A DNA stretch of 64,000 bases from Methanothrix sp. Lineage in GTDB: Archaea > Halobacteriota > Methanosarcinia > Methanotrichales > Methanotrichaceae. The stretch's first letter is position 1. Every line of letters begins with the position of its first letter. Under the pieces are notes generated by a model. It was given only the letters and a program-made list of their open reading frames with translations. It was not told where the DNA came from and made no database searches. Position numbers and translations under genes: made by a program. The stretch is from contig NZ_JASFYM010000003.1 of assembly GCF_030055635.1 (NCBI RefSeq), forward strand, positions 1-64,000, written 5' to 3'. Shown here in pieces: positions 32,732 through 42,855 of the stretch.

Positions 32732-33580
32732 TCACTGCTGCTTATCCGGATCTTCAGGAATCAGTCCCGTACACAGGCACTGTCCGCTGACCCACCGGCA
32801 CATGGGGTTCTGCTCGCACTGCCGCTTCTCCGGATCCTCGGGAATCAGACCGCGGCAGTAGCACCTCCCGTTGACCCAGCTGCACTGCGGGTTGATCTCG
32901 CAGATCTCCTCTGGAGATGGCCCTGGTGACGGCCCTGGCGGAACCCACTGATAAACATCAACAACCACGCGGTTGCTGAACATGCCTCCTGAATAGAGAA
33001 GGCACTCGTGCCTGCCCACAGCATCCGCGTAATACCAGATGCGGTAGAAGTCTGGGGTCACATATCCAAGATCGTATCTCCAGACGAACCCCTGCGGGTA
33101 CATCTCGTAGATGGAGACAGGCGATGCATCCGGGACGAATATCAGCATCTCCGACCAAACGCCAAGCGGCATCGTTGCATACCACGACCATCCATTCTGC
33201 CGCCTGATCCACATCGCAGGCATGCTCTCAGGAAAGATCGCTCTGAACCTCTTCCAGGGCATGTAGCTGCCGCTGTAGTAGACATAAGAGGACTGGCTTA
33301 TGCCCTCAAATGGCAGCAGCTCCCCCACATCAGTCTCAGGAGGGGCCTCAAGTGTGTAAGCCGCGCTCTCCACTGCTGAGGATGCAGCAGCCCCGGGAAC
33401 CTCCGGAGATGTCCCCAATGCTCCAGAAGATTGCAGGAGAGAAGTGAAATCCTGCATGCTCATGTTCACAGCGCCGGAGCCGGGTTCCTGGTCGTAGCCG
33501 CCAAGAGCCAGCCCGCTGATGAGCAGGACGCCCACCACTGCCAATATAAATACACGTTCACCCACCAAGATCGCTCCCAT
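32732..33580 (-). CDS. secreted protein with C-terminal tandem Cys repeats
   Basis: The 282-residue product begins with a signal peptide or anchor (VFILAVVGVLLISGLALGG). The central domain, about residues 85-215, is Trp- and Tyr-rich (YVYYSGSYMPWKRF, WYATMPLGVWSEMLIFVPD), with no recognised family. The C-terminus has two 28-residue repeats of the form C-x5-C-x6-C-x-C (CEINPQCSWVNGRCYC, CEQNPMCRWVSGQCLC) joined by GLIPEDP. A third repeat lies beyond an in-frame TGA that replaces its first Cys codon. The ATG at 33580 is chosen because earlier residues do not look like a signal peptide. Likely an envelope protein. Confidence 0.7.
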   Translation of the reverse strand: MGAILVGERVFILAVVGVLLISGLALGGYDQEPGSGAVNMSMQDFTSLLQSSGALGTSPEVPGAAASSAVESAAYTLEAPPETDVGELLPFEGISQSSYVYYSGSYMPWKRFRAIFPESMPAMWIRRQNGWSWYATMPLGVWSEMLIFVPDASPVSIYEMYPQGFVWRYDLGYVTPDFYRIWYYADAVGRHECLLYSGGMFSNRVVVDVYQWVPPGPSPGPSPEEICEINPQCSWVNGRCYCRGLIPEDPEKRQCEQNPMCRWVSGQCLCTGLIPEDPDKQQ

Positions 33581-33629
33581 TTTCGTACAGCCGCATCTAA
33601 GCATGGACACATCTGGAGTTACAAAGCAA

Positions 33630-34103
33630 TCACGCGACAGAGGCGTTTTCTGCAGCGCTCCTGTCGGGCGCATCGCTCACCGGAGGCAGTGTGTTCCACA
33701 TGAGCCAGTATGTGCACACGGTTCTCGCAAGCTCCTGGAACTTGTTGAATCCAAGCGGCTTTATGAGATAGCTGTTCGCATGGTTAAGGTAGGCGTTCCT
33801 GATATCATGCCTGTTCTTCGATGTGGTCAGGATCACCACCGGTATGCTCCTCAGATCCTCTGAGCGCTTGATCTCCTTGAGGAGGTCCATGCCATCCATT
33901 TTCGGGAGCCTCAGATCCAGAAGGATCAGATCCGGCCTGGGGCTGGTGGTGCTGTCCACGTATCTGCCGCGATGGAGCAGGAAATCGAGAGCCTCCTCCC
34001 CATCACTCACCCAGTAGATCCTTCCCATGTTCATCTCTCCGAAGGATCTTATAAAGAGGGACGCATGGTTCTCGTCGTCCTCCACAAGCAATACCGATGA
34101 CAT
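33630..34103 (-). CDS. response regulator receiver domain protein
   Basis: A stand-alone receiver domain of 157 residues: acidic pair in LLVEDDENH, phospho-acceptor Asp in LILLDLRLPKMDG, Thr in VVILTTSKN and the conserved Lys in SYLIKPLG. The insertion of a Tyr-Val-Asp-rich loop (HRGRYVDSTTSPRP) before the Asp strand is typical of the receiver group often paired with histidine kinases that read light or redox state. No output domain is attached, and no kinase gene is adjacent. GGGTGTGG lies just before the ATG. Confidence 0.92.
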   Translation of the reverse strand: MSSVLLVEDDENHASLFIRSFGEMNMGRIYWVSDGEEALDFLLHRGRYVDSTTSPRPDLILLDLRLPKMDGMDLLKEIKRSEDLRSIPVVILTTSKNRHDIRNAYLNHANSYLIKPLGFNKFQELARTVCTYWLMWNTLPPVSDAPDRSAAENASVA

Positions 34104-34235
34104 ACCACACCCACTTTCAATACCCTGTTTTGCTCTCTTGCGCGAACCCAGGCGTCAGGCGCACATAATGCCACACAGGACAATTTTGTTGATTCCGTTC
34201 CTGGCCCGAAACGTCTCAGATTCGCAGCACATCTG

Positions 34236-35615
34236 TTATTTGAGTATCCTGGTATGTGAGATGCTGCAGGCCGAACTTCTGAACCGCTCGAATATCCTGT
34301 CTCCTGTCGTGCTATCTGGCTCGAACCTCTCCCTTGGATGGGCCATGCATCGCGAGGCCTCCTGGATGCTGTGATAATCGCCAGATCCATATGCAGCTAT
34401 CATCGCAGCGCCCAGCATCTCTCCCTCCAGCACCCTCTGTGAGACCACGGGCAGGCCTGTTATATCTGCCTTTATCTGGTTCCAGAGCCTTGAGATCGAC
34501 TGCGTTCCTGTAGTCCGTATCTCTCCAATGTGTACGCCTTTTTCCTTAAACCTGTCGATCACCAGCCGCATCGCGCATGCGCATCCCTCCATGATCGCCC
34601 TGGATACCTCAGGCAGTCCGTGATTCAAGGAGATTCCCACCATCGCGCCCGCAGCGGAGATGCTGTGGCGTTCGCGGGATAGGTACGGCAAAAATGTAAG
34701 ACCGCCTGAGCCTGGGGGTGCCATCTCAGCCTCTGCTGCAAGCTCTGACGGATGCTTCGAGACAAGAGATGCCATCCACTCCATGCTCAGGCCCGTCGTA
34801 GAGAGAGAGGCGCCTGTGTGCCAGAGAGCTTTATCAAGAGGGTGAGGAGCCGTGTAGAATCCATCGATTGGAGCATCCCAGCAGAGCTCGATCCCCTCAG
34901 AGGTGCCGGCCTTGTCGCACACAACCCCCCTCTCGAACGATGCAGTCGCTAGAATCGCCTCCACGAAGTCGGGCGCGCCTGCGAAGACCGGAATCCCCCC
35001 ACAAAGCCCGGCTCTGCGCGATGCATCCGGTTTTGTGCATCCTATCAGCTCTCCCATGATCCGCTGCTCCGGGAACATCTCAGGATCAAGACCCGCTGCA
35101 TCGATCTCCTCATCGCTCCAGGGCAGTATCTCCTCTGAGGCCACGGATGCTGTTAAAGATCCGGTGAGCTTCCATGCGATATAGTCCATAGGCTGGACCA
35201 CCTTTTTCAGCTGTGCAAAGATCTCAGGCCTGTGGCTCCTGAGCCACATCGTCTGCGGGACGTACCAGGAGGGCTGCACAGGTCTTCCAATAAGCTCTGA
35301 GAGCAGAGATGCCTCTCTCTCAGCCCTTCTGTCCAGCCAGAGCACCGAGGTCGTGAGCGGTTCCATGGATGCATCGAGAAAGACCGGGGATGGCCCGTGG
35401 CCACCGATCGATATTCCCTTGATCTCATGCGGTGGTTTCAGCTCGCGGAGCGCCTCGCAGAGGGCATGCCAGAACATTTCCGGATCTATCTCTGCAAAGC
35501 TCTCGTAGCTCCTGAACTGCCTGTACCTGTTTACAGCACCCCTCACCATATCTCCTTCATGCGTGAACAGCCCCGCCTTGACTGAGGTGGTGCCGATATC
35601 GATGCCAAGATACAT
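34236..35615 (-). CDS. FGGY-family carbohydrate kinase
   Basis: The 459-residue protein has the FGGY kinase fold: phosphate-1 loop MYLGIDIGTTSVKAGLF, VLWLDRRAE, the aspartate-bearing DFVEAILATASFERG, and the late ATP-binding TTGTQSISRLWNQIKADITG with the Gly-rich turn. It is closest in type to xylulokinases, but the sugar cannot be told. GGTGTGAG selects the ATG at 35615. Sugar kinases are unusual in an acetate specialist, so it may phosphorylate a polyol or act in salvage. The gene stands alone between the response regulator and polC. Confidence 0.85.
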   Translation of the reverse strand: MYLGIDIGTTSVKAGLFTHEGDMVRGAVNRYRQFRSYESFAEIDPEMFWHALCEALRELKPPHEIKGISIGGHGPSPVFLDASMEPLTTSVLWLDRRAEREASLLSELIGRPVQPSWYVPQTMWLRSHRPEIFAQLKKVVQPMDYIAWKLTGSLTASVASEEILPWSDEEIDAAGLDPEMFPEQRIMGELIGCTKPDASRRAGLCGGIPVFAGAPDFVEAILATASFERGVVCDKAGTSEGIELCWDAPIDGFYTAPHPLDKALWHTGASLSTTGLSMEWMASLVSKHPSELAAEAEMAPPGSGGLTFLPYLSRERHSISAAGAMVGISLNHGLPEVSRAIMEGCACAMRLVIDRFKEKGVHIGEIRTTGTQSISRLWNQIKADITGLPVVSQRVLEGEMLGAAMIAAYGSGDYHSIQEASRCMAHPRERFEPDSTTGDRIFERFRSSACSISHTRILK

Positions 35616-35724
35616 ACTCACACCGCTGTCTTAACCTGCAGAGCCACTGTCCGGCCACGCGCTCATGGCTGATTGATATTCCAGGAGCAGGCTTTGCCTG
35701 ACGCTGATGAGCATAACGGACGAT

Positions 35725-38700
35725 TCACACAAAATCCGCGAGGCCGGTCTGCTTCACCTTATCTGATCTGAACAGCGACTCTATCTCCATCCTGATCAGC
35801 TCGAGCCGCTGGCGCGTGTAGCTCGAGACGCCGTACTCCTCGGCGACCTTCATCGAGACCTCGAGGTACTTTCTTACGCTGCCTTCGTGAACGGTGAGCA
35901 CCAGCCTCCCTCCACACTTCGGGCAGAGCTCGCTGAGCGGAGGCCTCCTGTACTTCGCATTGCACTTCACGCAGCGCACGCTCTGTCGCGAGAACGCCCT
36001 GAGGTTCCCCATCAGATCTGGCAGGAAATGCGAGTTTATCACACGCTCGGCCACATCGGTCGCATCGACCGCCCTTATCAACCTGGCGAGCTCCAGCTGG
36101 GATTTCATCTTGTCTATCATCGTCTCAAGGGTCTTGTAGGAGCTGTTTCTGGGCCCGCCGGCGATATCGTCGGTGTCGTGGGTGAAGCCGAAGCCAGAGT
36201 ACTGCCCCTCGCCTCCAAGCCGCTTAGAGACGAGATCGATCAACCCCTCGACGTCCTTCGGGTTTGCATTCCTCAAAGTCGCCTCGTAGAACTCCAGTGG
36301 ATACCTGAAGGATAGATCGAGGTTGTGGGCCTCCTTGTCGACCTCTGCCGGATTTATCCGCGTCGTCAGGACGAGTGGCGCGTCCATCTTCCCTCCCCTC
36401 TTCTCCGGCAGGTAGGACCTGGAGAAGTTCAGGAGCGCATCCATGAGCAGCATCACACAGTCCTCATCGCCATCGCAGTTTCTGCGCTTGGCAGCGTGGA
36501 AATATGGATGGGCGTATCCGGCGCTGGCCCTCGTGAACCCGATCAGCCTGCAGAGGACGCCAGCGGATGTGTGCGGGGCCAGGCCGATCATGAGCCTGCC
36601 GATGAGATCCTCAGGTCTCTCAGCTCTGTAGTACGGCTCCAGGCCGTAGAATTTGAGGAGGAGATCGTCCACAAACCTCGAGACCCTGAGAAGCCAGTTG
36701 CCTGCATCCCTGCAGAGCACGACATCCTGGACCTTCAGCTCCAGGATCTGATCGTCCCTCTCCAGAGGCTCTCCGTGGATGTCGTGGGTGTATCCGAGAT
36801 CGCGAAGAACCTCCACGCTGGTGCCGATCTCCCTGGGACGGAAGTGGGTAAGCGGGAGATCTGTGAGATCGTACCTCGAGGTTCCATCCTTGAAGATGAA
36901 CACGCCGTGCTTTGCTCTCAGCACCCCCTTCTCAAGCGGCTCCGGCGTGGAGTCCCTGGAGGTCAGCCCCATGACCCCCCTTATGTTATCAACACGCTCC
37001 CCCAGAGACTCAAGGGCTCTTGCGAGAGTGCTCTTCACATCTATCCTAAACCGCGTGGCTGCGCTTGTCTCCGTCCCGCACCTCGGGCATTTCTCATCGG
37101 AGCGCACGCCGCACGATGGGCACGCGCGCACCCGCTCCGTGTGCGCCCCACACTCACACCTGAACGCAAACCCCTCCTTGCCGCATGATGGGCATCTCCT
37201 TCTCTCAACAACAGCCTCTATGAATCCATGCTCTGCAGCCTCGTTCACGAGACGGCTCTTTCCTCCCTCAGGGCCTGTGGGAAAGAGAACATGCGGCGGT
37301 GGCCTCATCTCCCGCCTATCGGATTTCTCCGGTCGACCCATCCTGCACCCGATCCTGGTGGGAGCCCTCGCTTTGATTCTGAGACCTGAGAGCTTGTTCA
37401 CAGCGCTGAGCGCGTCTTCTGCATCGAGATCATCTCTCCTCCAGCGCCTGCCGCTCTCGTCCACGCCCAGACATAGTAGAAGCGGGCGAGCGTCCTCCAC
37501 CACGATCCTTCCATCTCTGACTTTGTGATGGACGAGCAGCTTCTCCAGAATCTCCTTCGTGTCATCACGCAGATCCATGAGGAGGACATCCCCATCGATG
37601 CATCCTCCAGATGCAGCATCCGCGAGCTGATCCAGCTCATCCAGGGTTATATCGTGCCAGAGGTATGTGTGGTCAGGATGCAGAGGCACACCGAAATCTC
37701 TCGAGAGCTGTATCGCGGTTCTTCCATCTATGTGCTCCATGCCCTCCGGATCTCCGCCAGCCCTCCTGAGCTCCTCGGCCCACCACTCGAAGGTGTAGGA
37801 TGCGGGCGCAAGCGGCCTGTTGTTCTCCATGAAGTCCCCGTAGCTGACCAGGATCTCGCCGAGATCTATGATCCTGGAGATGTTTCTCTTCAGAGCCTCA
37901 GGGCTCGATATCCAGGGGAACGATGCGGGGTCATCTATGCGCACAACGTCTCCATTCACCAGACGCACGGTTGGACCCTCGATTGAGCTCACCGGAGCTA
38001 CGGCTGCAGCCTTGCCGGGCTGCTCGACCTTGATCTGGGTTCCGGGCGCAAGGAAGTGATTCAGAACCATCATCGTTGCCGGATTTATGCCGGCCGCTGC
38101 AAGACCAGTATTTCTGGATCTCCCGTAGCGCAGCCTGAACCCCCCGGGCCTGGATGGATGGGAGAACACTGGCCTGCCCGCTATAAGGTCTCTTAAAAAC
38201 TTCTCGCTCGATCCCCCTCCGTCCTTCTTCTCCCCGCCGAGCGCATCCAGCCATTCCCATCCATCTATTCCGAGCTTGGAGACGTGCTTCTTTATCTTCG
38301 GGCGCTTCAGCGCGATGCCCTCTGCGGAGACGAGCGCGATGCCGCCACGAACCCTGTTCGTCTCAACCCTCGGAAGATCCCGGTAGCCTGAGACCTCCTC
38401 CTCCTCTGTGGGCTCGCCATCTATGCAGACGGGACAGTTTCTGATTATCGTCCTGATCTCATCGTCTGATGGAGTATACTGGAGGTGCTGAAGGCGCTTG
38501 TAGAGGCCGATCTCCTCGACGTACCTCTCTATCTCCTCCTCTGTGGGTCTGTACGGGGCTATGCCCATGCTCCTCCTCACGTAATCCGCAACGAGCACCG
38601 ATAGCGCCTGGGCGGTTCCACCAGCGGATCTTATCGGGCCTGCGTAGTACACCTTCAGGTACTCGCTACCGTCATCGTTCTTTCCCAGCCCGACCCTGGC

Positions 38701-39054
38701 TATGCCCTCAATCGGCGCCGCAACCACGCCCTCGGTGAGAAGCGCCACAGAGGTCCTTATGGCCATGTCTATTGCATCGAGCCTGCTTGCTCCCTTCCCG
38801 AGACGCCCCTCGGCGAAGTCCCTGCCGATGGCGAGCGCGGCCTCCTCCCTGCTGAGCCCCTGCGCCTCGAGCTCTCTTATCCTGTCTGCAACTCCCGGTA
38901 TGGAGACGAGCTTCTCGACCCGCTCGGCCAGATCGATGGCTATGGGTATCTCCACATCCAGCTCCGGATCGAGGCCCTTCGATCTCGCCTTTCTGGCGAT
39001 CTCCATCTCCTCTCCAAGGCCGCGCTCAAGACGCTCAAAGTAATCAGTGCTCAA
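35725..39054 (-). CDS. polC: DNA polymerase D large subunit (DP2)
   Basis: DP2 is the polymerising subunit of the archaeal replicative polymerase PolD. The 1109-residue chain includes the N-terminal [40 protein letters not shown], two zinc-binding clusters in the middle ([21 protein letters not shown]), the catalytic region with [19 protein letters not shown], and the C-terminal zinc finger CVKCNAKY ... CPKCGG. No intein interrupts it, unlike in some archaea. It starts with TTG at 39054, supported by GGAGG five bases upstream, and that TTG overlaps the stop of the PPC-domain gene. The small subunit DP1 is not in the window. Confidence 0.97.
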   Translation of the reverse strand: MSTDYFERLERGLGEEMEIARKARSKGLDPELDVEIPIAIDLAERVEKLVSIPGVADRIRELEAQGLSREEAALAIGRDFAEGRLGKGASRLDAIDMAIRTSVALLTEGVVAAPIEGIARVGLGKNDDGSEYLKVYYAGPIRSAGGTAQALSVLVADYVRRSMGIAPYRPTEEEIERYVEEIGLYKRLQHLQYTPSDDEIRTIIRNCPVCIDGEPTEEEEVSGYRDLPRVETNRVRGGIALVSAEGIALKRPKIKKHVSKLGIDGWEWLDALGGEKKDGGGSSEKFLRDLIAGRPVFSHPSRPGGFRLRYGRSRNTGLAAAGINPATMMVLNHFLAPGTQIKVEQPGKAAAVAPVSSIEGPTVRLVNGDVVRIDDPASFPWISSPEALKRNISRIIDLGEILVSYGDFMENNRPLAPASYTFEWWAEELRRAGGDPEGMEHIDGRTAIQLSRDFGVPLHPDHTYLWHDITLDELDQLADAASGGCIDGDVLLMDLRDDTKEILEKLLVHHKVRDGRIVVEDARPLLLCLGVDESGRRWRRDDLDAEDALSAVNKLSGLRIKARAPTRIGCRMGRPEKSDRREMRPPPHVLFPTGPEGGKSRLVNEAAEHGFIEAVVERRRCPSCGKEGFAFRCECGAHTERVRACPSCGVRSDEKCPRCGTETSAATRFRIDVKSTLARALESLGERVDNIRGVMGLTSRDSTPEPLEKGVLRAKHGVFIFKDGTSRYDLTDLPLTHFRPREIGTSVEVLRDLGYTHDIHGEPLERDDQILELKVQDVVLCRDAGNWLLRVSRFVDDLLLKFYGLEPYYRAERPEDLIGRLMIGLAPHTSAGVLCRLIGFTRASAGYAHPYFHAAKRRNCDGDEDCVMLLMDALLNFSRSYLPEKRGGKMDAPLVLTTRINPAEVDKEAHNLDLSFRYPLEFYEATLRNANPKDVEGLIDLVSKRLGGEGQYSGFGFTHDTDDIAGGPRNSSYKTLETMIDKMKSQLELARLIRAVDATDVAERVINSHFLPDLMGNLRAFSRQSVRCVKCNAKYRRPPLSELCPKCGGRLVLTVHEGSVRKYLEVSMKVAEEYGVSSYTRQRLELIRMEIESLFRSDKVKQTGLADFV

Positions 39055-39458
39055 CTCCGCCTCCAGAGAAACAGACCTGTCACGGGATCGTATTCTCTAA
39101 CAGGTGGCTCTCCCTCAAGACCCATGATGTGAAGCTCAGCAGCAAAGACCCTGCCGCCGAGCAGATGCCCGCCGAAGAGGTTGTAATTCTTATCTGCGAG
39201 TGCGATGTGTGCATGGACAAATCTCTGTCCATCTTTTAAAGATATGTTGCCGGTGCAGGATGCTATCTCGAAATCTCCTTCAAAGCTGCGCTGCCTGTAC
39301 ACCTTTTCTTTCTGATCATAGTACGCGAGATCAACCGAGGATAGCGCTCCTATGACGCTGAAGAATCCGGCATATATAGACAGATCTGCTGCAGCATCTC
39401 TTATAGCTTCCATTATATCAGAGCCGTGCTGCAGCCCCACCATCACCATCTCCGGCAT
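39051..39458 (-). CDS. PPC (DUF296) domain protein
   Basis: The 135-residue protein is a PPC/DUF296 domain, a trimeric fold found alone in bacteria and archaea and with AT-hooks in plants. Visible motifs are [60 protein letters not shown] with the conserved His residues that may bind metal, and [13 protein letters not shown]. The stop overlaps the TTG start of polC by four bases, so DP2 synthesis may be coupled to it. The function of single-domain members is not known; they have been suggested to bind DNA or nucleotides. Confidence 0.85.
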   Translation of the reverse strand: MPEMVMVGLQHGSDIMEAIRDAAADLSIYAGFFSVIGALSSVDLAYYDQKEKVYRQRSFEGDFEIASCTGNISLKDGQRFVHAHIALADKNYNLFGGHLLGGRVFAAELHIMGLEGEPPVREYDPVTGLFLWRRS

Positions 39459-39641
39459 GTACCGCCTCCATACTTATGTGGAGCTTCATAGACCCTGCTG
39501 GTTAAAGGAAACTCCGTCCTTTGGACCAGATCAGCCGACCAGCAGCCTTCGACAGAGCTCAAGCACTTTGAGGCAGCTAGAGAATTCGCAGGGGGCGTCG
39601 CAGATCGATAGGCAGATCTATCCGCTCTGTCCTCAGAGTCT

Positions 39642-40640
39642 TCACCTGAGTATGACGCTGCCTGCCCTCAGGCCGCTCTTGACTATCCTGCCGATGACCT
39701 TCGAGCCAGGCCCCATTATCCTGCAAGCATCGTCTGCCTGCTCCTCAGGAAGCACCACGACGAACCCCATTCCCATGTTGAACGTCCGGTACATCTCAGC
39801 ATCATCCACGCCCCCCAGCTCCTGCAGGAACCTGAAGACAGGCTGCGGCTCGATGGGGTCTGTTATCTCGAAGCCGAGGTCTGTTATGCGGTGAAGCTTT
39901 AGGAGCCCGCTGCCTGTTATGTGTGCAAGGCCATGGACATCGCATCTCCGGAGAAGCTCCAGAACCTCGATGTATATCCTGGTGGGGGTCAGCAGGATCT
40001 CGCCTATGCTCCTGGAGTCGCCCGGCATCGTATCGAAGTACGTGTAGCCAGAGCTCTCGATTATCCTCCTGGCGAGAGTGTAGCCGTTGCTGTGCAGCCC
40101 TGTGCTCGGCACACCGACCACAGCATCGCCGACGCGGACCCTCTCGCCTGTGATCACCCTGTCCTTCTTCACATAGCCTATGGCTGTGCCGGCAAGATCC
40201 AGGCCCCGGATCATCTCAGGCAGCGATGCGGTCTCCCCTCCGACTATGCTGATGTTTGATATCTCAGCGCCCTTCTGGAGCCCCACAGCTATCTGCTCCG
40301 AGACCTCAGGATCGACCCTCTCCACAGCGAGGTAATCAACAAACGCCAGCGGCTCGGCGCCTATTGCTAGAAGATCATTCACGTTCATGGCGATGCAGTC
40401 TATCCCTATGGTGTCCCACTTGCGCATCGCATTTGCGATCAGGATCTTGCTCCCGACCCCATCGGTCGTCATCGCTATCGCGAACTCGCCCATGTCGATC
40501 AGGCCGGCATAATGTCCTATGCCGGTAAGAGGTGCGCCGAAGCCCTTTCTGGAGAACGTGAGCCTCCGCTTCATCGCATCGATCGATCTGTTCTCCAGCT
40601 CTATATCGACGCCTGCATCCGAGTATGTCATACCCTTCAT
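39642..40640 (-). CDS. purM: phosphoribosylformylglycinamidine cyclo-ligase (AIR synthetase)
   Basis: PurM closes the imidazole ring in purine synthesis using ATP. The 332 residues show the PurM fold: MTYSDAGVDIELENRSIDAM, FAIAMTTDGVGSKILIA, the IDCIAMNVNDLLAIGAEPLAFVDYLAV stretch (ATP and substrate), GGETASLPEMI and GLHSNGYTLARRI. The ATG overlaps the lysC stop in the form ATGA (40637-40640), so it is translated with aspartate kinase. The pairing of a purine and an aspartate-family gene shows no obvious metabolic logic. Confidence 0.95.
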   Translation of the reverse strand: MKGMTYSDAGVDIELENRSIDAMKRRLTFSRKGFGAPLTGIGHYAGLIDMGEFAIAMTTDGVGSKILIANAMRKWDTIGIDCIAMNVNDLLAIGAEPLAFVDYLAVERVDPEVSEQIAVGLQKGAEISNISIVGGETASLPEMIRGLDLAGTAIGYVKKDRVITGERVRVGDAVVGVPSTGLHSNGYTLARRIIESSGYTYFDTMPGDSRSIGEILLTPTRIYIEVLELLRRCDVHGLAHITGSGLLKLHRITDLGFEITDPIEPQPVFRFLQELGGVDDAEMYRTFNMGMGFVVVLPEEQADDACRIMGPGSKVIGRIVKSGLRAGSVILR

Positions 40641-42034
40641 GTGCGCTCACCGTTGAGCTTGAACTCCCGGTGTATCTCCTGCACCGCCCGCTTTCCATCC
40701 TTTGATGCGACGACGAATGATATGTTGTGCTCGCTCGATCCCTGGCTGATCATCCTCACGTTTATCCCTGCCCTCCCCATGGCGCTGAAGAGACGGCCGG
40801 CCACACCTGGGGTGCCTGCCATGCCAGAGCCCACAACTGCGACGACGCAGACATCCTTGTTGTGGGTGATATCCTTCACGATCTCCCTGGGGAGCTCGCG
40901 CCTGAGAGCCTCCTCTGCCCTGTCAAGGTCCTTTTCCTCCACAACCATCGATATGTTCGCCTCTGATGAGCCCTGGCTGATCATGATTATGTTCACACCA
41001 GAGTTTGCGAGGGCTGAGAACACCCTGGCCGCGACTCCTGGAGTGCCGATCATCTCCGCGCCAGATACATTGAGCAGTGCAACATTGGTGGACAGGCTCA
41101 CCGCCTTTATAACACCATCCTTCAGCTCCTCCTCCTGGACTATCCTCGTTCCAGGACTCTCCGGATCGAATGTGCATTTCACCCTTACCGGTATGCCCTT
41201 CCTTATCGCCGGCTCGATCGCTCTTGGATGCAGAACCTTCGCTCCGAAGAAGGAGAGCTCCATGGCCTCTATGTAGGATATCGTGGGTATGGTCTTCGCG
41301 GACGGATCTATCTTGGGATCTGCTGTAAGTACTCCAGAGGTCTCCTTCCAGAACCAGATCTCATCCGCGTCTATTGCAGCTCCGATTATCGATGCTGTGA
41401 AGTCAGACCCGCCGCGCCCGAGCGTTGTTGTTATGCCGTTCTCATCCTTTGCTATGAAGCCGGTGACAACAGGTATCCCCTTTATTGGCAGCAGCCTCTT
41501 CGCTATGAGTGCATAGCTCTTCTCGAGTGGTTTCGCATTCCCGTAATCGCTGTTTGTGATTATCCCCGCGTCTCCACCCGTGTAGTACTTGGACTCAATC
41601 CCCATATCCCTGAATACGCCAGAGAGTATCGGGGCAGAGAGCTGCTCGCCAAAGCTTGATATGTAATCTACGGATCTCGATGTGAGCTCTCCGAGATAGC
41701 ATATTCCGACGTAGGCCTTCTCAAGCATGTCGATCTTCTTGCGTATGTCAGATCTGATCTCCTCCCGTATCGAATCATCGGATATCGCATCTGTGATCGC
41801 CTGCTCGTGCCTCTCAGAGAGCCTCTTGATGAAACCCTCGACGTCAGATACCCTGCCGTACTTGGCGGAGGACCTCGCACATTCCAGCAGGTCATCGGTG
41901 ACGCCCTGGAGGGCAGAGGTCACCACCACGATCTCATTCCCTGAGCTGAATCCCCTCACAAGCTCCCCAACGTTTCTGAGCCGCCTGCCATCGGCCACAG
42001 AAACCCCGCCGAATTTCATTACCAAGCGTGCCAT
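40637..42034 (-). CDS. lysC: aspartate kinase
   Basis: Aspartate kinase starts the pathway to lysine, methionine, threonine and isoleucine. The kinase domain has KFGGVSVADGRRLRNV, TLGRGGSDFTASIIGAAI and SYIEAMELSFFGAKVLHPRAIEPA. Two tandem ACT domains end the chain, each with a GTPGVAARVFSALANSGVNIIMISQGSSE-like unit, the usual site for lysine or threonine feedback. The ATG at 42034 gives 465 residues. A TATA box (GCTTATATCG, 42068-42077 on the minus strand) leaves a leader of only a dozen bases. purM follows with a 4-base overlap. Confidence 0.95.
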   Translation of the reverse strand: MARLVMKFGGVSVADGRRLRNVGELVRGFSSGNEIVVVTSALQGVTDDLLECARSSAKYGRVSDVEGFIKRLSERHEQAITDAISDDSIREEIRSDIRKKIDMLEKAYVGICYLGELTSRSVDYISSFGEQLSAPILSGVFRDMGIESKYYTGGDAGIITNSDYGNAKPLEKSYALIAKRLLPIKGIPVVTGFIAKDENGITTTLGRGGSDFTASIIGAAIDADEIWFWKETSGVLTADPKIDPSAKTIPTISYIEAMELSFFGAKVLHPRAIEPAIRKGIPVRVKCTFDPESPGTRIVQEEELKDGVIKAVSLSTNVALLNVSGAEMIGTPGVAARVFSALANSGVNIIMISQGSSEANISMVVEEKDLDRAEEALRRELPREIVKDITHNKDVCVVAVVGSGMAGTPGVAGRLFSAMGRAGINVRMISQGSSEHNISFVVASKDGKRAVQEIHREFKLNGERT

Positions 42035-42067
42035 CTGGAACCCTGCCCCATACCAGCCATACAACGA

Positions 42068-42077
42068 TATAAGCTTT
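42068..42077 (-). promoter_or_regulatory. TATA box of lysC-purM
   Basis: GCTTATATCG on the minus strand would start transcription near 42047, about 13 bases before the lysC ATG. This supports the shorter protein over an open frame that begins at 42157. Confidence 0.5.
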
Positions 42078-42209
42078 AGGATATGCCATGGCGGTTGACG
42101 CAAAGCTCCATGATCCTCATCGCCAACGTTAAATTGTTGTGAAGGATGACGGCTCATAAAAGCCCCTCAGAACCGGCACTGCAGCAGGCATGCTCAAAAA
42201 CAAGAACAA

Positions 42210-42219
42210 TGTATATAAG
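42210..42219 (+). promoter_or_regulatory. TATA box upstream of the structured leader
   Basis: TGTATATAAG fits an archaeal TATA box. Initiation about 26 bases downstream falls at about 42240, the first base of the inverted-repeat arm that opens the leader. Confidence 0.6.
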
Positions 42220-42240
42220 GTTGGAGAACAACAATATCAA

Positions 42241-42381
42241 TTCCTGACGTGAGATGCAGCTGTACGAACCGGAGATATGCATCTGTGTGGGATCCACACA
42301 TGTGCTGTGTAGAGGTAATACAATGACGCCACGATCTTCGATTCGTATCTGTAGTATGATCGTCAATCATCACGTCAGGAA
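42241..42381 (+). ncRNA. structured 5' leader (candidate cis-regulatory RNA)
   Basis: TTCCTGACGTGA at 42241-42252 is perfectly complementary to TCACGTCAGGAA at 42370-42381, enclosing 117 bases. Inside lies a 7-bp hairpin, TGTGTGG/CCACACA with loop GAT (42284-42300). The 5' arm begins at the predicted transcript start and the 3' arm ends about 20 bases before the AGGAGGT ribosome binding site of the two-helix membrane protein. A long leader is unusual here, where many transcripts look leaderless. No known riboswitch class is recognised. Confidence 0.5.
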
Positions 42382-42414
42382 CCGGGCATCCATAGGGATA
42401 AGGAGGTGGAACTG

Positions 42415-42696
42415 TTGGCTGCGACTCTGGAAGAATACAAAAGACTTTTTAGAGAGGCGACTGTTGCAGATCAGGTGAAGCTCTTCCAGCTTCACATAGC
42501 TATCTACATTGTGGTGAATGCCATCTGGATAGCACTGAACGCCATGGGCACGATAAAGACGATCCCCGGCTGGGCGATGTACTACCCAATAGTGGGCTGG
42601 GGGCTGCTGGTGGTGGTCCACTACTGGTTCTACGTGCGCGGTGCTGAGAACCTCTGCAAGCTCAGGGAGAGGGAGATAGAATCCAGGCTGAGGTGA
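42415..42696 (+). CDS. small two-helix membrane protein
   Basis: AGGAGGT at 42401-42407 points to a TTG start at 42415; a GTG at 42406 lies inside that site. The 93-residue product has a short charged N-terminal helix (EEYKRLFREATVADQ), two membrane helices (FQLHIAIYIVVNAIWIALNA and YYPIVGWGLLVVVHYWFYV) joined by a Gly-Pro turn, and a charged C-terminal helix. It resembles the 2TM-domain family (PF13239), which is often fused to or near signalling proteins. The function is unknown. Its 174-base leader carries the structured element described separately. Confidence 0.75.
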   Translation: MAATLEEYKRLFREATVADQVKLFQLHIAIYIVVNAIWIALNAMGTIKTIPGWAMYYPIVGWGLLVVVHYWFYVRGAENLCKLREREIESRLR

Positions 42697-42855
42697 ATTT
42701 GGAGCTGGGGGCTCTCCGGAAAGCCCTCAGATTCAGATCACCTGGTAAATGCAGCTTTTGAGCCTGTAGATCAGATGGCATAAATGTGTTATAATATTTT
42801 TAATATTGGCTTGTATCAGTTAAGCATTTATTTTGGCGAGAGGACGTTTTGATAC

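Noticed and set aside
32732-32734. The TGA as a genuine selenocysteine codon
   Set aside because: Nothing in the window supports selenocysteine insertion, and a point mutation or sequence error explains it more simply; kept only as an open question in the findings.
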